Below are positions 8,613 through 18,151 of a DNA stretch of 64,000 bases, piece after piece. The notes beneath the pieces were generated by a model, which was given only the letters and a program-made list of their open reading frames with translations, was not told where the DNA came from and did not search any database. The DNA comes from an uncultured Caldilineaceae bacterium (GTDB lineage Bacteria > Chloroflexota > Anaerolineae > Caldilineales > Caldilineaceae), in the NCBI GenBank assembly GCA_958295915.1, contig OY282381.1, positions 2,378,722-2,442,721 of the forward strand, written 5' to 3'. The translations under genes were made by a program, and so were the position numbers. Every line of letters begins with the position of its first letter. Position 1 is the first letter of the stretch.

Positions 8613-9716
8613 ATGGGCGCACAAGGACGAGCGAACCCTGTACGACTCGGGATCATCGGTTGTGGGAAGATCGGCACTGTTCACGCGCACGCGGCTGCGG
8701 CTTCAGATCAGATCGAACTGGTGGCCGTAGCGGACGTGCAACGGGAGTTGGCAGAGAAGACTGCTGCCGTCCATACAGTGGAAACCATCTACAGCGACGG
8801 CGCAGATCTGCTGGCTGATGCACGGGTGGAGGCTGTGGTCCTGGCTTTGCCCGCCTGTTTCCGCATCGAATTGGGGATGCAGGCGCTGCATGCGGGCAAG
8901 CACCTGCTGACGGAAAAGCCGGTGGCCCGCAATGCCGACGAAGTGCGCAGGCTGATGTCTGTCCGGGGGAATCGGGTAGTGGCCTGCTGTTCGTCCCGCT
9001 TTCAGTTTCTGGAATCGGCCAGGCTCGCCAGCGACTGGATCGGCCAGGGCAAGCTGGGTGCGCTGCGCTTGATCCGTTGCCGGGCGATTGTCCCGGCCAG
9101 ATCTGCGCCCGAGACACTGCCCCCGGCCTGGCGCCTCAGCCGCGAGCTGAATGGCGGCGGCATCCTTGTCAACTGGGGTTGCTACGATCTGGACTATCTC
9201 TTAGGCATCACCGGCTGGCGCCTGCGCCCGCAGACCGTCCTGGCCCAAAGTTGGCGCATTCCATCTGCCTTCGCCAAGACCGTTGCGCCCGAATCCGATG
9301 CGGAGACCCATATCACCGGACTGATCCGCTGTGCCGATGGGATTGCGCTCACGTATGAGCGCGGAGAGTACACCGCGGCGCAGGCGGAGGCGTCCTGGGA
9401 GGTGATCGGCGAAGCTGGCTCCCTGCGCCTGTGGATGACCCCGGCCCAAGGAAAAAAGATCCTGTATTTCGAAGGCAACAGCGAAAAGGGTACGATCCCC
9501 CAGATACTTTGGGAAGGCAATGAAGATTACAACGAAGTCAATCGCGCTATTTTGGATGACTTCGCTGTAGCTATCCGTACAGGTCGTTCCCCCAAAACAA
9601 CCTTGGAACGGTCGCTGCTGGTGCAACAGATCACTGACGCGCTGTACCGCTCTGCGCAGACCGCGCAGGCCGTGGAAATAGTTGAATGCGCCTCTTTCGA
9701 GCAGAGGCGCGTTTGA
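8613..9716 (+). CDS. Gfo/Idh/MocA-family NAD(P)-dependent oxidoreductase
   Basis: A 367-residue sugar or sugar-acid dehydrogenase. The Rossmann fold starts with RLGIIGCGKIGTVHA (residues about 12-26), followed by the family's EKPVA segment (LLTEKPVARNADEV) near residue 105 and a C-terminal substrate domain with LNGGGILVNWGCYDLDYL. ATG 8613 was chosen because the family fold begins directly after it; the longer frame from 8379 has no similarity. The last residues, ECASFEQRRV-stop, are encoded by a family A palindrome (9688-9710), which appears to have replaced or extended the native C-terminus. With the two next genes it forms a module for oxidation, epimerisation and dehydration of an unknown sugar derivative. 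Confidence 0.9.
   Translation: MGAQGRANPVRLGIIGCGKIGTVHAHAAAASDQIELVAVADVQRELAEKTAAVHTVETIYSDGADLLADARVEAVVLALPACFRIELGMQALHAGKHLLTEKPVARNADEVRRLMSVRGNRVVACCSSRFQFLESARLASDWIGQGKLGALRLIRCRAIVPARSAPETLPPAWRLSRELNGGGILVNWGCYDLDYLLGITGWRLRPQTVLAQSWRIPSAFAKTVAPESDAETHITGLIRCADGIALTYERGEYTAAQAEASWEVIGEAGSLRLWMTPAQGKKILYFEGNSEKGTIPQILWEGNEDYNEVNRAILDDFAVAIRTGRSPKTTLERSLLVQQITDALYRSAQTAQAVEIVECASFEQRRV
9688..9710. repeat. Family A palindrome forming the C-terminus of the Gfo/Idh protein
   Basis: A canonical 23-base copy (GCGCCTCT, TTCGAGC, AGAGGCGC), preceded by GTTGAAT and followed by GTTTGA. The TGA stop of the oxidoreductase lies 3 bases after the right arm. Confidence 0.9.
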
Positions 9717-9831
9717 TATCTGATGCAACGGCGCAAAGCTGACCACTGCGCTCGGCCCAGGAAGCCCAAGATATGAGGCTTGGATAGCTCACTACCAGCG
9801 AAGAACAGGCAGACAGTAGGAGATTGAAGCG

Positions 9832-10632
9832 ATGAACTATGCGTTTATGAGTTTTTCCTGCCCGGAAGCCACGTTCGATGAGATGCTGGCGATGGCGGCG
9901 CAGTACGGTTACGATGGCATCGAGCCCCGGGCCGGAGGCAACCATAATCACGCAGTGGAGTTGGAGGCGTCAGCGGATCAACGCTCATCCTTGCGGGAGA
10001 AGGCGGCTGACGCCGGCATCGCCATCTGCTGTCTGGCGGCGGGCGCCCGCTTTGCCGATCCAGTAAGCCGGGACGCTCAGGTGGCGGAAGCCCTCCGGTA
10101 CATTGACCTGGCCGCGGACATCGGCGCGCCAGCGCTGCGCGTCTTCGGTGGGCAGATCCCCGCGGGTATGAGCCGGGAAACAGCCATTGACGGCCTGGTG
10201 GACGCCTTCACGCGCCTGGCGGATCGGGCCGGCGAGCAGGGCGTCGTCGTCTGCCTGGAAACCCATGACGACTGGTGCAATCCCCAAGATGTAGCCATAG
10301 TGCTGGAACGGATGGATCACCCGGTCATGGGCGTAAACTGGGATGTGATTCATCCTCTGCGCAAAGAGGGTTGGACGCTGGCAGACTCCTATGGCATCGT
10401 GCGCCCATGGGTACGCCACGTCCATATCCACGATGTATTCCTGGCCGCGGATCGTCTGGACTACCAGGCCTTCGGCACGGGGGATGTCGATCACAAACAG
10501 GTGCTGAAACTGCTGCGCAGCGATGGCTACGCAGGGTACCTCAGCGGTGAGTGGATCGACTGGGAGCCGCCGGACGTCCATCTGCCCCGAGAAATTGCGA
10601 CGATTCGTGGCTACGAGCGAGAGATAGCGTGA
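9832..10632 (+). CDS. Sugar phosphate isomerase/epimerase (AP-endonuclease-2-like TIM barrel)
   Basis: A 266-residue xylose-isomerase-like TIM barrel. Visible segments are YDGIEPRAGGNHNH near residues 28-41, CLETHDDW near residue 143 with a likely metal-binding Glu and His, VNWDVIHPL, VRHVHIHDV and YLSGEWIDW with the C-terminal metal-binding Glu. Such enzymes use a divalent metal to isomerise or epimerise ketoses or keto-inositols. An AGGAG ribosome binding site precedes ATG 9832. It follows the Gfo/Idh gene by 115 bases and precedes an enolase-superfamily gene, a combination common in catabolic islands for unusual sugars. The substrate cannot be named from sequence. Confidence 0.88.
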   Translation: MNYAFMSFSCPEATFDEMLAMAAQYGYDGIEPRAGGNHNHAVELEASADQRSSLREKAADAGIAICCLAAGARFADPVSRDAQVAEALRYIDLAADIGAPALRVFGGQIPAGMSRETAIDGLVDAFTRLADRAGEQGVVVCLETHDDWCNPQDVAIVLERMDHPVMGVNWDVIHPLRKEGWTLADSYGIVRPWVRHVHIHDVFLAADRLDYQAFGTGDVDHKQVLKLLRSDGYAGYLSGEWIDWEPPDVHLPREIATIRGYEREIA

Positions 10633-10660
10633 GGAGATCGGCACACTGATCTGACCCAAC

Positions 10661-10683
10661 GCGCCTCTTTCGAGCAGAGGCGC
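10661..10683. repeat. Family A palindrome between epimerase and enolase-like genes
   Basis: A canonical 23-base copy with extended flanks (CAAC on the left, GTTCAAC on the right). It is intergenic, 28 bases after the epimerase stop, and could form a hairpin in the transcript between the two genes. Confidence 0.9.
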
Positions 10684-10729
10684 GTTCAACGCCTGATTAC
10701 TCTTGCATGAACAATGGATACAATGAAAC

Positions 10730-12193
10730 ATGCCCATCCGTCTACTTGACTCCGATCTCCATATTCTCAACATGCGCAACCGGATGCCTTTCCGCTATGG
10801 CATCGTCACCATGACCGCGTTGCCCCATGTTTTTCTGCAGGCGCGGGTAGAGGCAGATGGCAGGGAAGCGGATGGCATCGCCGCCGAAAGTCTGGCGCCC
10901 AAATGGTTTACCAAACTACCCGATTCATCGACAGCCCAGGATATCGCCGAAATGTTGGACGTAGTGCAGGCTGCCTGCTTCCACGCCCAGACGGTGGGGC
11001 CGGCGGGGTCGGTCTTCGACCTGTGGCAGGCCATCTATCAGGCCCAGGCAGCGTGGGCCGCGCGCACAGGCTATCCGCCGCTCTTATGGGCTTTCGGCGT
11101 TTCGCTGGTGGAGCGAGCGATCATCGACGGCTTTTGTCGGGCTACGGGAACGACTTTCGCCCATACCGTGCGCGCCAACAGCCTGGGGATGCGTCTGCGC
11201 GATCTACAACCGGAACTGGCCGGGCATACCCCGGCGGATCTGCTTCCAGTAAAGCCTCTGGAGCGGATTGTCGTTCGTCATACAATCGGTCTGATCGATC
11301 CCCTCACCGACGACGAAATCTCGCCGGCGGACCGGGTTGATGATGGGTTGCCTCAGTCCTTGAGCGCGTCGATCCAGGCCTATGGATTGACCCATTTCAA
11401 AATCAAAATTGGCGGCGACATCGACGCGGACAGGGCGCGCTTGCAGCGCATCGCCGGTCTGCTGGACGAACGAAATGTCGATTATCGTTACACCCTCGAC
11501 GGCAACGAAACCTATCACAACGCCGCGGCCTTCCGCGCCTTGTGGGACGGGTTGGCGGCGGACCCGGCACTGCGGACCTTTCTGCAGCGGTTGCTTTTCG
11601 TCGAGCAGCCCTTCCACCGGGATATGGCCTTAAGCCCAGAGGTGGGCGCGGCTTTGCGAGCCTGGCGCGAACGCCCGCCGATTATTATTGACGAATCCGA
11701 TGGAGAGCTTTCCAGCGCGCGCGCCGCCCTGGAAAGCGGGTATGTGGGCACAAGTCACAAGAACTGTAAAGGCATCTTCAAAGGCATCGCCAACACCTGC
11801 CTCATCCGCCACCGCCAGCGGCAGGAGCCTGGAAAGCTGCGCATAATCAGCGGCGAAGACCTGTGCAATTTGGGACCAGTGGCTCTGCTAGAAGACCTGG
11901 CTGTGCTGGCGACGCTCGGCATTGAACACGCCGAGCGCAACGGACATCACTACTTCGCCGGTCTATCGATGCTGCCAGACGACGTACAGACGCAGATGCT
12001 GGCCGCGCACGCCGATCTCTACCACCTGCACACAACCCCGAACGGCGGGAGCTTTCCAACGCTGGCCATAGAAAACGGCAGCATTGCCGTGGGCAGTGTC
12101 ACCGCTGCGCCCTTTGGCTCGTCGGTCGATCTGGATTCGTCTCGGTTTACGCCGCTGGCTGAATGGGAATACGCATCGCTAGGGTTGGAATGA
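10730..12193 (+). CDS. Enolase-superfamily (mandelate racemase-like) enzyme
   Basis: A 487-residue member of the enolase superfamily, whose enzymes abstract a proton alpha to a carboxylate with help from Mg2+ (dehydratases, racemases). Barrel motifs appear in order: HFKIKIGGD near residue 223 (KxK-type base), the metal-ligand strand TLDGNE near 256, FVEQPF near 290, IDESDGEL near 319 and SHKNCKGIFKG near 343. The length exceeds the roughly 380-400 of typical members, as in some DUF-type subgroups of the family. With the adjacent epimerase and oxidoreductase it probably handles a sugar acid. The exact reaction is not predictable. Confidence 0.85.
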   Translation: MPIRLLDSDLHILNMRNRMPFRYGIVTMTALPHVFLQARVEADGREADGIAAESLAPKWFTKLPDSSTAQDIAEMLDVVQAACFHAQTVGPAGSVFDLWQAIYQAQAAWAARTGYPPLLWAFGVSLVERAIIDGFCRATGTTFAHTVRANSLGMRLRDLQPELAGHTPADLLPVKPLERIVVRHTIGLIDPLTDDEISPADRVDDGLPQSLSASIQAYGLTHFKIKIGGDIDADRARLQRIAGLLDERNVDYRYTLDGNETYHNAAAFRALWDGLAADPALRTFLQRLLFVEQPFHRDMALSPEVGAALRAWRERPPIIIDESDGELSSARAALESGYVGTSHKNCKGIFKGIANTCLIRHRQRQEPGKLRIISGEDLCNLGPVALLEDLAVLATLGIEHAERNGHHYFAGLSMLPDDVQTQMLAAHADLYHLHTTPNGGSFPTLAIENGSIAVGSVTAAPFGSSVDLDSSRFTPLAEWEYASLGLE

Positions 12194-12398
12194 AGCCTGT
12201 TGCCTACTGGTGGCGCGCCCGGCGGATTCTGTCCTCTGGCGGCTACACATTGACTCCAGAGTTTTCAGTACCGGTTCCAGCGCAGTTGCTAAAAACTAAG
12301 AGAGCGCAACTATACGGGAGCGGCCGTGTTTCCTATTATAGGCCGGTTCCATTGCAGGAAGGAATGACGGCAGGACGGAGGGAAAAACGACAGATTCT

Positions 12399-13889
12399 AT
12401 GACACCGCCAACCGCATCGGAAGGATCGAATATTTCCTCAGAGTGGCGCGCGGATCCTTCCGACACCCCACATGAAGCGGCACAGCTGACACCGGTAGAT
12501 CGAATGCCCGATAGCGTATCCGGCCAGTTGCCATCGGCAGACGTGTCGGCCTCTTCCCAATATTCGAGTGCGGTTTTGACACCGAACACCATGTGGGATA
12601 CCGCGACGAAAAGAACAGTTCTGATCGTTTTGCTTGTCGTCAGTACGTTCATTTTCTGGATCAGCCGCCCAGTTCTACCGATTCTGATTCTGGCGGGGAT
12701 CGTTTCTTACCTCCTGATCCCAATTGTCGATGCCTGTGAACGGCTGCGCATTCCCCGCAGCGTGAGCACGATTGTTTTATACCTGCTATTCCTGGTTCTG
12801 TTGATTCTGGCGCCCGTTCTTCTTGCTCCTATCCTGCTGAACCAGCTTACGGCTCTCTATTTCGATGTTCCAACAGCAGCTGTCAATTTTCTGCACTTTC
12901 TGCAAGAATCCGTCGCCGACCTTCCGACCAGTGTGGAGATCCTCGGGATCGATGTCACCTTTGAGGGATTCGTTGGGCAGATTCAGCAGGCCTTTGCCGA
13001 TGAGTTGGCGTTGGACCCCTTCCTCTCCAGCACCCAGCAGATTCTGGATTACGTAAATCAGCTTCTGAGCACGGCCACGAATGTCGTTAGCAGTACCGCC
13101 ACAATCGGTTTGACTCTTGTCAGTCGCATCCTTAACACCCTTCTTTTCCTGTTGCTTCTGCTCTTTCTCAGTTTATATATAACCAAAGACGCGCCCCTCA
13201 TCCGCCAATATGTGGAAGGACTGTTCCCCGTCGAGTATTATTCAGAGGGTGTGGAGCTGATGCAGCGGCTGCGTCGCATCTGGAACGCCTTCTTTCGGGG
13301 GCAGTTCATCCTCTCTGCGACCATCGGAGTGGCAACCTACTTTTCCCTGAGCCTGGTAGGCATGCGGGGCGCGCTGATTCTGGCGATTCTGGCCGGCGCT
13401 CTGGAAATTTTGCCGAATATCGGTCCGATTCTGGCAATGATCCCGGCGGTGATCATTGCTCTGGCTCAGGGAAGTTCCACCCTCGACCTGAGCAATCTGA
13501 ACTTCGCTCTCCTTATCATCGGCATCTACTTCATGATTCAGCAGTTGGAACATCAGCTACTCGTCCCCCGCGTTATCGGCACGAGCGTTCATCTGCATCC
13601 GGTTGTCGTGGTGTGTGGAGTCGTGGTGGGCGCGAGTGTAGGCGGGATATTGGGCGCGTTTCTCGCCGCGCCGGTCATCGCCAGTTTGCGGCTGATCGGC
13701 AGCTATACGCACGCCAAACTGCTCAACTACCCACCCTTCAGCGAACGCCGAGCGGCCGAACAGCCACAGCCTAGCGCCATCTATCGACGGGTGGTCGTTT
13801 CGGAGCCACTGCCGGAAGAGGTCGAATTGGAAGAAGAGGCTCACGCGCGCCCCTCTTCCCAAACTGTCAATTCGACCGTAAGCGGCTAG
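12399..13889 (+). CDS. AI-2E family transporter (PerM/UPF0118)
   Basis: A 496-residue polytopic membrane protein of the AI-2E/PerM family. Family members include proposed autoinducer-2 exporters and Na+/H+ antiporters, so the substrate is open. After about 75 hydrophilic residues come membrane segments (ISRPVLPILILAGIVSYLLIP), a long periplasmic-type helical region, and the conserved C-terminal block with GALEILPNIGPILAMIPAVI and QQLEHQLLVPRVIG. The hydrophilic tail is acidic. It begins 205 bases after the enolase-like gene and is convergent with tsaD, so it is probably transcribed alone. The intergenic 12194-12398 shows no clear repeat or RNA. Confidence 0.9.
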   Translation: MTPPTASEGSNISSEWRADPSDTPHEAAQLTPVDRMPDSVSGQLPSADVSASSQYSSAVLTPNTMWDTATKRTVLIVLLVVSTFIFWISRPVLPILILAGIVSYLLIPIVDACERLRIPRSVSTIVLYLLFLVLLILAPVLLAPILLNQLTALYFDVPTAAVNFLHFLQESVADLPTSVEILGIDVTFEGFVGQIQQAFADELALDPFLSSTQQILDYVNQLLSTATNVVSSTATIGLTLVSRILNTLLFLLLLLFLSLYITKDAPLIRQYVEGLFPVEYYSEGVELMQRLRRIWNAFFRGQFILSATIGVATYFSLSLVGMRGALILAILAGALEILPNIGPILAMIPAVIIALAQGSSTLDLSNLNFALLIIGIYFMIQQLEHQLLVPRVIGTSVHLHPVVVVCGVVVGASVGGILGAFLAAPVIASLRLIGSYTHAKLLNYPPFSERRAAEQPQPSAIYRRVVVSEPLPEEVELEEEAHARPSSQTVNSTVSG

Positions 13890-13967
13890 ACACGCGCCAA
13901 AGCGACAGATACAGCGCTTCGACGGCTGACGGCCCTATCGTCAGAAAAGGCGCTATCCACGTCAAAA

Positions 13968-15101
13968 TCAGTTGGGTCGCAGAGAGCCTGCCAGAGGCAA
14001 ATTCGCATATACGTTCAGGGCGAGGGCTTCGTGCGCGCGCAGTGCGGTGAACTGGCTTTGAAAATATGCCGCGGCGCCAATCATTGCGGCGTTGTCCGTG
14101 CAGAGAAAAAGGGGTGGACAGTGGAGCGGTAGAGCCACCTTTCCGAAATGTTGTTCAGCTCTCTGGCGCAAGGCTCTGTTGGCGCTGACTCCACCGCAGA
14201 TGCACACCTGCTTCACAGCGAACGCGGCGGCGGCGGCGGCTGTTTTGCCCACCAGCACATCCACCACGGCCATCTGAAAACCGGCTGCGATATCGGCCAC
14301 GGTCTGCGTCTGTCGCGAGTCCGTCCCTTCCCGTTCGAGTTGCCGCATCAGGTTAAGAACCGCTGTCTTCAGGCCGGAGAAGCTGAAATTGAAGCGGTGT
14401 TCGCCATGACCAGGCAAGAAGGTCGGCGTCGAGAGAGCCGAGCCATCTTTTTTGTGTGTTCGCCCCACCCTCCTGGATAGGGGGCGGGGAAGCTGGAAGC
14501 GGTGCGCATCCCCTATTTTCGCCGCCGCCTGAATGGCTGGGCCGCCCGGATATCCCAGCGCCAGCAGCCGCGCCACTTTGTCGAACGCTTCTCCAGCGGC
14601 ATCATCCAAGGTCGCGCCCAGCAAGTGATAACGGCAATGTCCTTCCATCAACACGAGTTCCGTATGTCCGCCGGAGACGATCAAAATCAGCGTCGGAAAG
14701 ATATCCAGCGCGCCGGCATGTCCCTCTGTGCGCATCCAATTGCTGTAGACGTGCCCTTCCAAATGGTTCACGGCAATCAGCGGCAGTCCACTGGCGAAGG
14801 CCAGCCCTTTCGCCAGATTGACTCCGACCAGCAGGCTGCCGGCCAGCCCGGGGCCGTGGGTGACGGCGATGGCGTCCAACTCGCGCACGTGGGCGACAGA
14901 GGCTTCTGCCAAAGCGTCCTCTATGACAGGCTGGATTGTGAGCACATGCTGGCGGCTGGCGACTTCCGGGTAGACGCCGCCGAAGCGACGGTGGAGTTCA
15001 ATCTGACTGGCGACCCGGTTGCTGAGAATATGGCGACCCTCTGCCACAACCGCGGCCGCTGTCTCGTCACAACTGGTTTCGATAGCGAGGATTCGGGTCA
15101 T
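13968..15101 (-). CDS. tsaD: tRNA N6-adenosine threonylcarbamoyltransferase
   Basis: TsaD attaches the threonylcarbamoyl group to A37 of ANN-decoding tRNAs, together with TsaB, TsaE and TsaC. The start [19 protein letters not shown], the metal site HLEGH, and [11 protein letters not shown] are all typical. ATG 15101 overlaps the stop of the upstream wecA-like gene by 4 bases, which fixes the start (an upstream in-frame ATG at 15134 lies inside that gene). The 377 residues include an unusual insert of roughly 25 residues between FQLPRPL and [12 protein letters not shown], where family members usually have a short linker. It is the last gene of the leftward set unknown-asnS-wecA-tsaD. Confidence 0.95.
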   Translation of the reverse strand: MTRILAIETSCDETAAAVVAEGRHILSNRVASQIELHRRFGGVYPEVASRQHVLTIQPVIEDALAEASVAHVRELDAIAVTHGPGLAGSLLVGVNLAKGLAFASGLPLIAVNHLEGHVYSNWMRTEGHAGALDIFPTLILIVSGGHTELVLMEGHCRYHLLGATLDDAAGEAFDKVARLLALGYPGGPAIQAAAKIGDAHRFQLPRPLSRRVGRTHKKDGSALSTPTFLPGHGEHRFNFSFSGLKTAVLNLMRQLEREGTDSRQTQTVADIAAGFQMAVVDVLVGKTAAAAAAFAVKQVCICGGVSANRALRQRAEQHFGKVALPLHCPPLFLCTDNAAMIGAAAYFQSQFTALRAHEALALNVYANLPLAGSLRPN

Positions 15102-16180
15102 GCATCGCTCCAGTTGGATGCGCGGGCTGCCCACACCAGTACAATCAGGCCAACGATTGCCAACCCAATCAGAGCCACCAGCTTGTAGATGCGATCATCC
15201 AGCAGCAGCGTCAGACCGCCGAACAGCGCGCAGAAGGCCCAATAGCCAACCACGATCGTGCGCTCGTCCAGGCCGCTGTCCCGCAGGCGCAAATGCAGAT
15301 GATCTCGGCCACCCTGGCCCACGGAGACGCCCCGCCGCAAGCGGCTATAGACAAGCCAAGCCACATCCAGAATCGGCAGGCCGAGGATCAGCAGAACTGT
15401 CGCCAGCTTGGCCCCACCGATAATCCCCAACGCGGCCAGAACAAAGCCCAAAAAATAGCTGCCGCTGCTGCCCATGAAGACCCGTGCAGGGGCAAAATTG
15501 AAGACCAGAAATCCCAATGCCGCTCCGAGCAGCGCCACCGGCAGCACTGCCACACTCAATTGCGGCGGCTGGATGACGAAAATCATATGAATGGCGAGGA
15601 TTGCGCAGAAGATGACAGCCACACCGGCAACCAACCCGTTCAGGCCGTCAAGAAAATTGACGGTATTCATCATTCCCATAAACCAAAATACTGTCAACGG
15701 AGCGACCACCCACCAGGGGAAACCATCGGGGCCGAAAAGAAAACCGCTTGCAAATGGGTTATTCACATGCTTGATGAAAATCAGCCCGGCGACAGCGACC
15801 AACCCGGCAACAGCTTGAATCGCGTATTGGGGCAGGGCGGAGAACTCGTAGCGGTCATCGAGAGAACCGGCAAGCGCGCAGAAGGCGCCGCCTATCAGCA
15901 AAGCCAGAAAGCGGCGGCTCTCTTTGGGATCATTCTGAGGAGGCAACCAGGATGCATCGAGGTTTGGCAGCACTCCTGCCATCAATAGAAGAACGGCGAG
16001 AACTGTCAGAGTAAAGGCGCCGAAAAGCGCAAGTCCACCTGTGCGTGGAATCACACCCGTGTGTTTGCGGCGTTCGTCCGGGTGATCCACCAAGCCGAGC
16101 CGATGGCCGATCTGTGCGGCGATTGGCGTAAAGATAAGGGTGAGGATTAAAGCGACCAGCAGAGTGGATAGGTAGAACAC
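15098..16180 (-). CDS. WecA/TagO-type undecaprenyl-phosphate sugar-1-phosphate transferase
   Basis: A polytopic membrane enzyme of the MraY/WecA family. It transfers a sugar-1-phosphate (usually GlcNAc-1-P) to undecaprenyl phosphate to start cell-wall or surface polymer synthesis. Motifs are [20 protein letters not shown], the metal-binding [26 protein letters not shown] and the cytoplasmic [10 protein letters not shown] histidine motif, in the usual order. I chose GTG 16180 as start because it lies directly behind the asnS stop and gives the normal N-terminus. The longer frame to 16249 would overlap asnS with residues lacking family similarity. There is no clear Shine-Dalgarno, so translation is probably coupled to asnS. 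Confidence 0.92.
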   Translation of the reverse strand: MFYLSTLLVALILTLIFTPIAAQIGHRLGLVDHPDERRKHTGVIPRTGGLALFGAFTLTVLAVLLLMAGVLPNLDASWLPPQNDPKESRRFLALLIGGAFCALAGSLDDRYEFSALPQYAIQAVAGLVAVAGLIFIKHVNNPFASGFLFGPDGFPWWVVAPLTVFWFMGMMNTVNFLDGLNGLVAGVAVIFCAILAIHMIFVIQPPQLSVAVLPVALLGAALGFLVFNFAPARVFMGSSGSYFLGFVLAALGIIGGAKLATVLLILGLPILDVAWLVYSRLRRGVSVGQGGRDHLHLRLRDSGLDERTIVVGYWAFCALFGGLTLLLDDRIYKLVALIGLAIVGLIVLVWAARASNWSDA

Positions 16181-16182
16181 TG

Positions 16183-17526
16183 TTATGGACGCATAGAACC
16201 AAGGATGCGGGGGAAGGCGATGACCTCCCGCAGGTGAGCGGCGCCGCAAATCCAGGCAACGGTACGCTCCAAGCCCAGACCAAAACCACTGTGCGCAACT
16301 GTGCCATACCTGCGCAGGTCGATATACCAGTCATAGGAAGCCATCGGCAGGCCGTGGGCCTTGATGCCGGCGGTCAGTTTGTCGACTTCGGCCATGCGCT
16401 CACTACCGCCGCTGATCTCTCCATAGCCTTCCGGCGCCAGCAGATCGACGCTACGGCAGACTTGCGGACGATCTGGTTCAGGTTCCATGTAAAACGCTTT
16501 CACCTGTGTCGGGTAGTGATGAACGAAGACTGGTTTGTCGAACTGGGCGGCAATGTACGTTTCATGGGGGCTACCGAAATCATCGCCCCACTCGATATGC
16601 GGCACTTTGTCCTCGTAGCCGGGTACCGATTCACCGGCGGCGGCCGCCCGATTGAGCAATGCCACCGCTTCGTCGTAATGGATGCGCGGAAAGCTGGGCG
16701 CTACCCGTTCCAGAGAGGATATGTTCCGTTCCAGCACCTTCAACTCCTCAGCGTTTTCCGCCAGACAGCGCTGAACGATATAACTGACGAACTGCTCTTC
16801 GATCTCCATCAGCCCGTTCAGATCGCAGAAAGCGATCTCCGGTTCCACCATCCAGAACTCTTGCAGATGGCGGCGGGTTTTGCTTTTCTCGGCGCGAAAA
16901 GTTGGCCCGAAGCAATAGACTTTGCCAAAGGCAAAGATATTGGCCTCGTTATACAGCTGACCGGTTTGGGCCAGATAGGCCGGCTCACCATGGAAATCGA
17001 TCTCGAAGAGTGTTGTTGTGCCTTCAGCGGCGTTCGGGGTGAGAATCGGGGTGTCTACGTTCAGAAACCCGTTGTCATCCAGCCAATCGCGAATAGCGCG
17101 AATGACCGTCGCCCGCACCCGCAATACAGCCCACTGGCGGGCGGAGCGAATCCACAGATGGCGATTCCTGATAAGAAACTCGACGCCATGCTCTTTCGGC
17201 TGAATCGGGTATTCATCGGCGATCTGAACCACTTCCATGTCGGTCACGTCCAGTTCATAGCCGCCGGGCGTTCCCGGCGCGCGCGCGTCCGCTTTGACGG
17301 TGCCTGTAACCCGCAGACTGCTTTCCTGGGTCAGTTTGCGGGCGTGATCGAAGGCTTCCGAACTGACATTTTTTTTGAACACGACGGCCTGGCAGATACC
17401 GGTGCCATCACGCACCTGCAAAAACTGGAGCCGACCTTTGTCTGTTTTGGTGTAGAGCCAGCCCTCCAGGGTCACCTCCTGCTCCACATGTGCGGACATC
17501 TGCCGAATGGCGATTCTTTTGTTCAC
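16183..17526 (-). CDS. asnS: Asparaginyl-tRNA synthetase
   Basis: A class IIb aminoacyl-tRNA synthetase that charges tRNA(Asn). The N-terminal OB-fold anticodon-binding domain ([24 protein letters not shown]) is followed by the class II core with motif 2 ([21 protein letters not shown]) and motif 3 ([15 protein letters not shown]). The 447-residue length is normal. It is the second gene of a tight leftward operon: the unknown 17530-18078 gene ends 3 bases before it and the wecA-like gene begins 2 bases after its stop. Confidence 0.97.
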   Translation of the reverse strand: MNKRIAIRQMSAHVEQEVTLEGWLYTKTDKGRLQFLQVRDGTGICQAVVFKKNVSSEAFDHARKLTQESSLRVTGTVKADARAPGTPGGYELDVTDMEVVQIADEYPIQPKEHGVEFLIRNRHLWIRSARQWAVLRVRATVIRAIRDWLDDNGFLNVDTPILTPNAAEGTTTLFEIDFHGEPAYLAQTGQLYNEANIFAFGKVYCFGPTFRAEKSKTRRHLQEFWMVEPEIAFCDLNGLMEIEEQFVSYIVQRCLAENAEELKVLERNISSLERVAPSFPRIHYDEAVALLNRAAAAGESVPGYEDKVPHIEWGDDFGSPHETYIAAQFDKPVFVHHYPTQVKAFYMEPEPDRPQVCRSVDLLAPEGYGEISGGSERMAEVDKLTAGIKAHGLPMASYDWYIDLRRYGTVAHSGFGLGLERTVAWICGAAHLREVIAFPRILGSMRP

Positions 17527-17529
17527 AGA

Positions 17530-18078
17530 TCAGTCCTTTTCGCCTTCATTCAGAGGATAGGGAGCGTTCTCGTCGTGGTCGTCATCCGCGCCGCTATCAT
17601 CCGTCATGCCTTCATCTGCCCAGTTCGACAACGGTTCCGGCTGAAACCATTCATCTAACTGGCGGCCGATACTCTCCAATAGATGATCCATGCCCGCCTG
17701 CGGCGTATCGGTAACGCCAGAGAGGTTCAGAGAATGATCCGTATGGAAGTCTCCGCCAATGCCATCTTTATATGCCGGTCGGGTAACATGGGTATAGATA
17801 TATACATCTCTTGGTGGTTGGTGGTTTTCTTCCTCCAGCGGCGCCGCTCTTGCAGGCGCGCGCTCGCCGCGGCTGTTGCGTCGCCGGGAAGACCTGCGCC
17901 GGTTATCGTTACGCTTGCGATTCTGACCTTTCGGACGCGTACGCTGTACTGACTGGGCCTCCGCGCCGCCATCGCTCTGTTCGGCATCGAGCGCTCCTTT
18001 CCGTCGGCGCCGACGGAAGTAGCGTCGCTTGTTGGACTTGCCTCTCTCCTGCTTGTTGGGTTGATCGGTCGTTGCCAT
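17530..18078 (-). CDS. Unknown protein with Arg-rich N-terminus and acidic C-terminus
   Basis: I do not recognise this 182-residue protein. The first 75 residues are very rich in Arg and Lys (clusters such as KRRYFRRRRRK and RRRSSRRRNSRGER) and would bind nucleic acid. The C-terminal 80 residues are acidic (MTDDSGADDDHDENAPY). No enzyme motif, cysteine pair or membrane segment is visible. An AAGGAAG ribosome binding site precedes the ATG. Its stop is 3 bases from asnS, so it is the first gene of the asnS-wecA-tsaD set. An RNA-binding role linked to translation is a guess from charge and position only. Confidence 0.75.
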   Translation of the reverse strand: MATTDQPNKQERGKSNKRRYFRRRRRKGALDAEQSDGGAEAQSVQRTRPKGQNRKRNDNRRRSSRRRNSRGERAPARAAPLEEENHQPPRDVYIYTHVTRPAYKDGIGGDFHTDHSLNLSGVTDTPQAGMDHLLESIGRQLDEWFQPEPLSNWADEGMTDDSGADDDHDENAPYPLNEGEKD

Positions 18079-18151
18079 CGAACGTGACTTCCTTTCTTAT
18101 TGAATCGCTCTGCTATACTCGGCAGCTAGGAGGCAGGGCCATCCAATCCGT

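Noticed and set aside
16181..16249. N-terminal extension of the WecA-like protein
   Set aside because: It would overlap asnS, and the residues do not belong to the family. GTG 16180 gives a normal start.
16234..17658. 474-codon ORF on the plus strand
   Set aside because: It lies opposite asnS and the unknown gene and reflects codon bias there; no protein family is recognisable.
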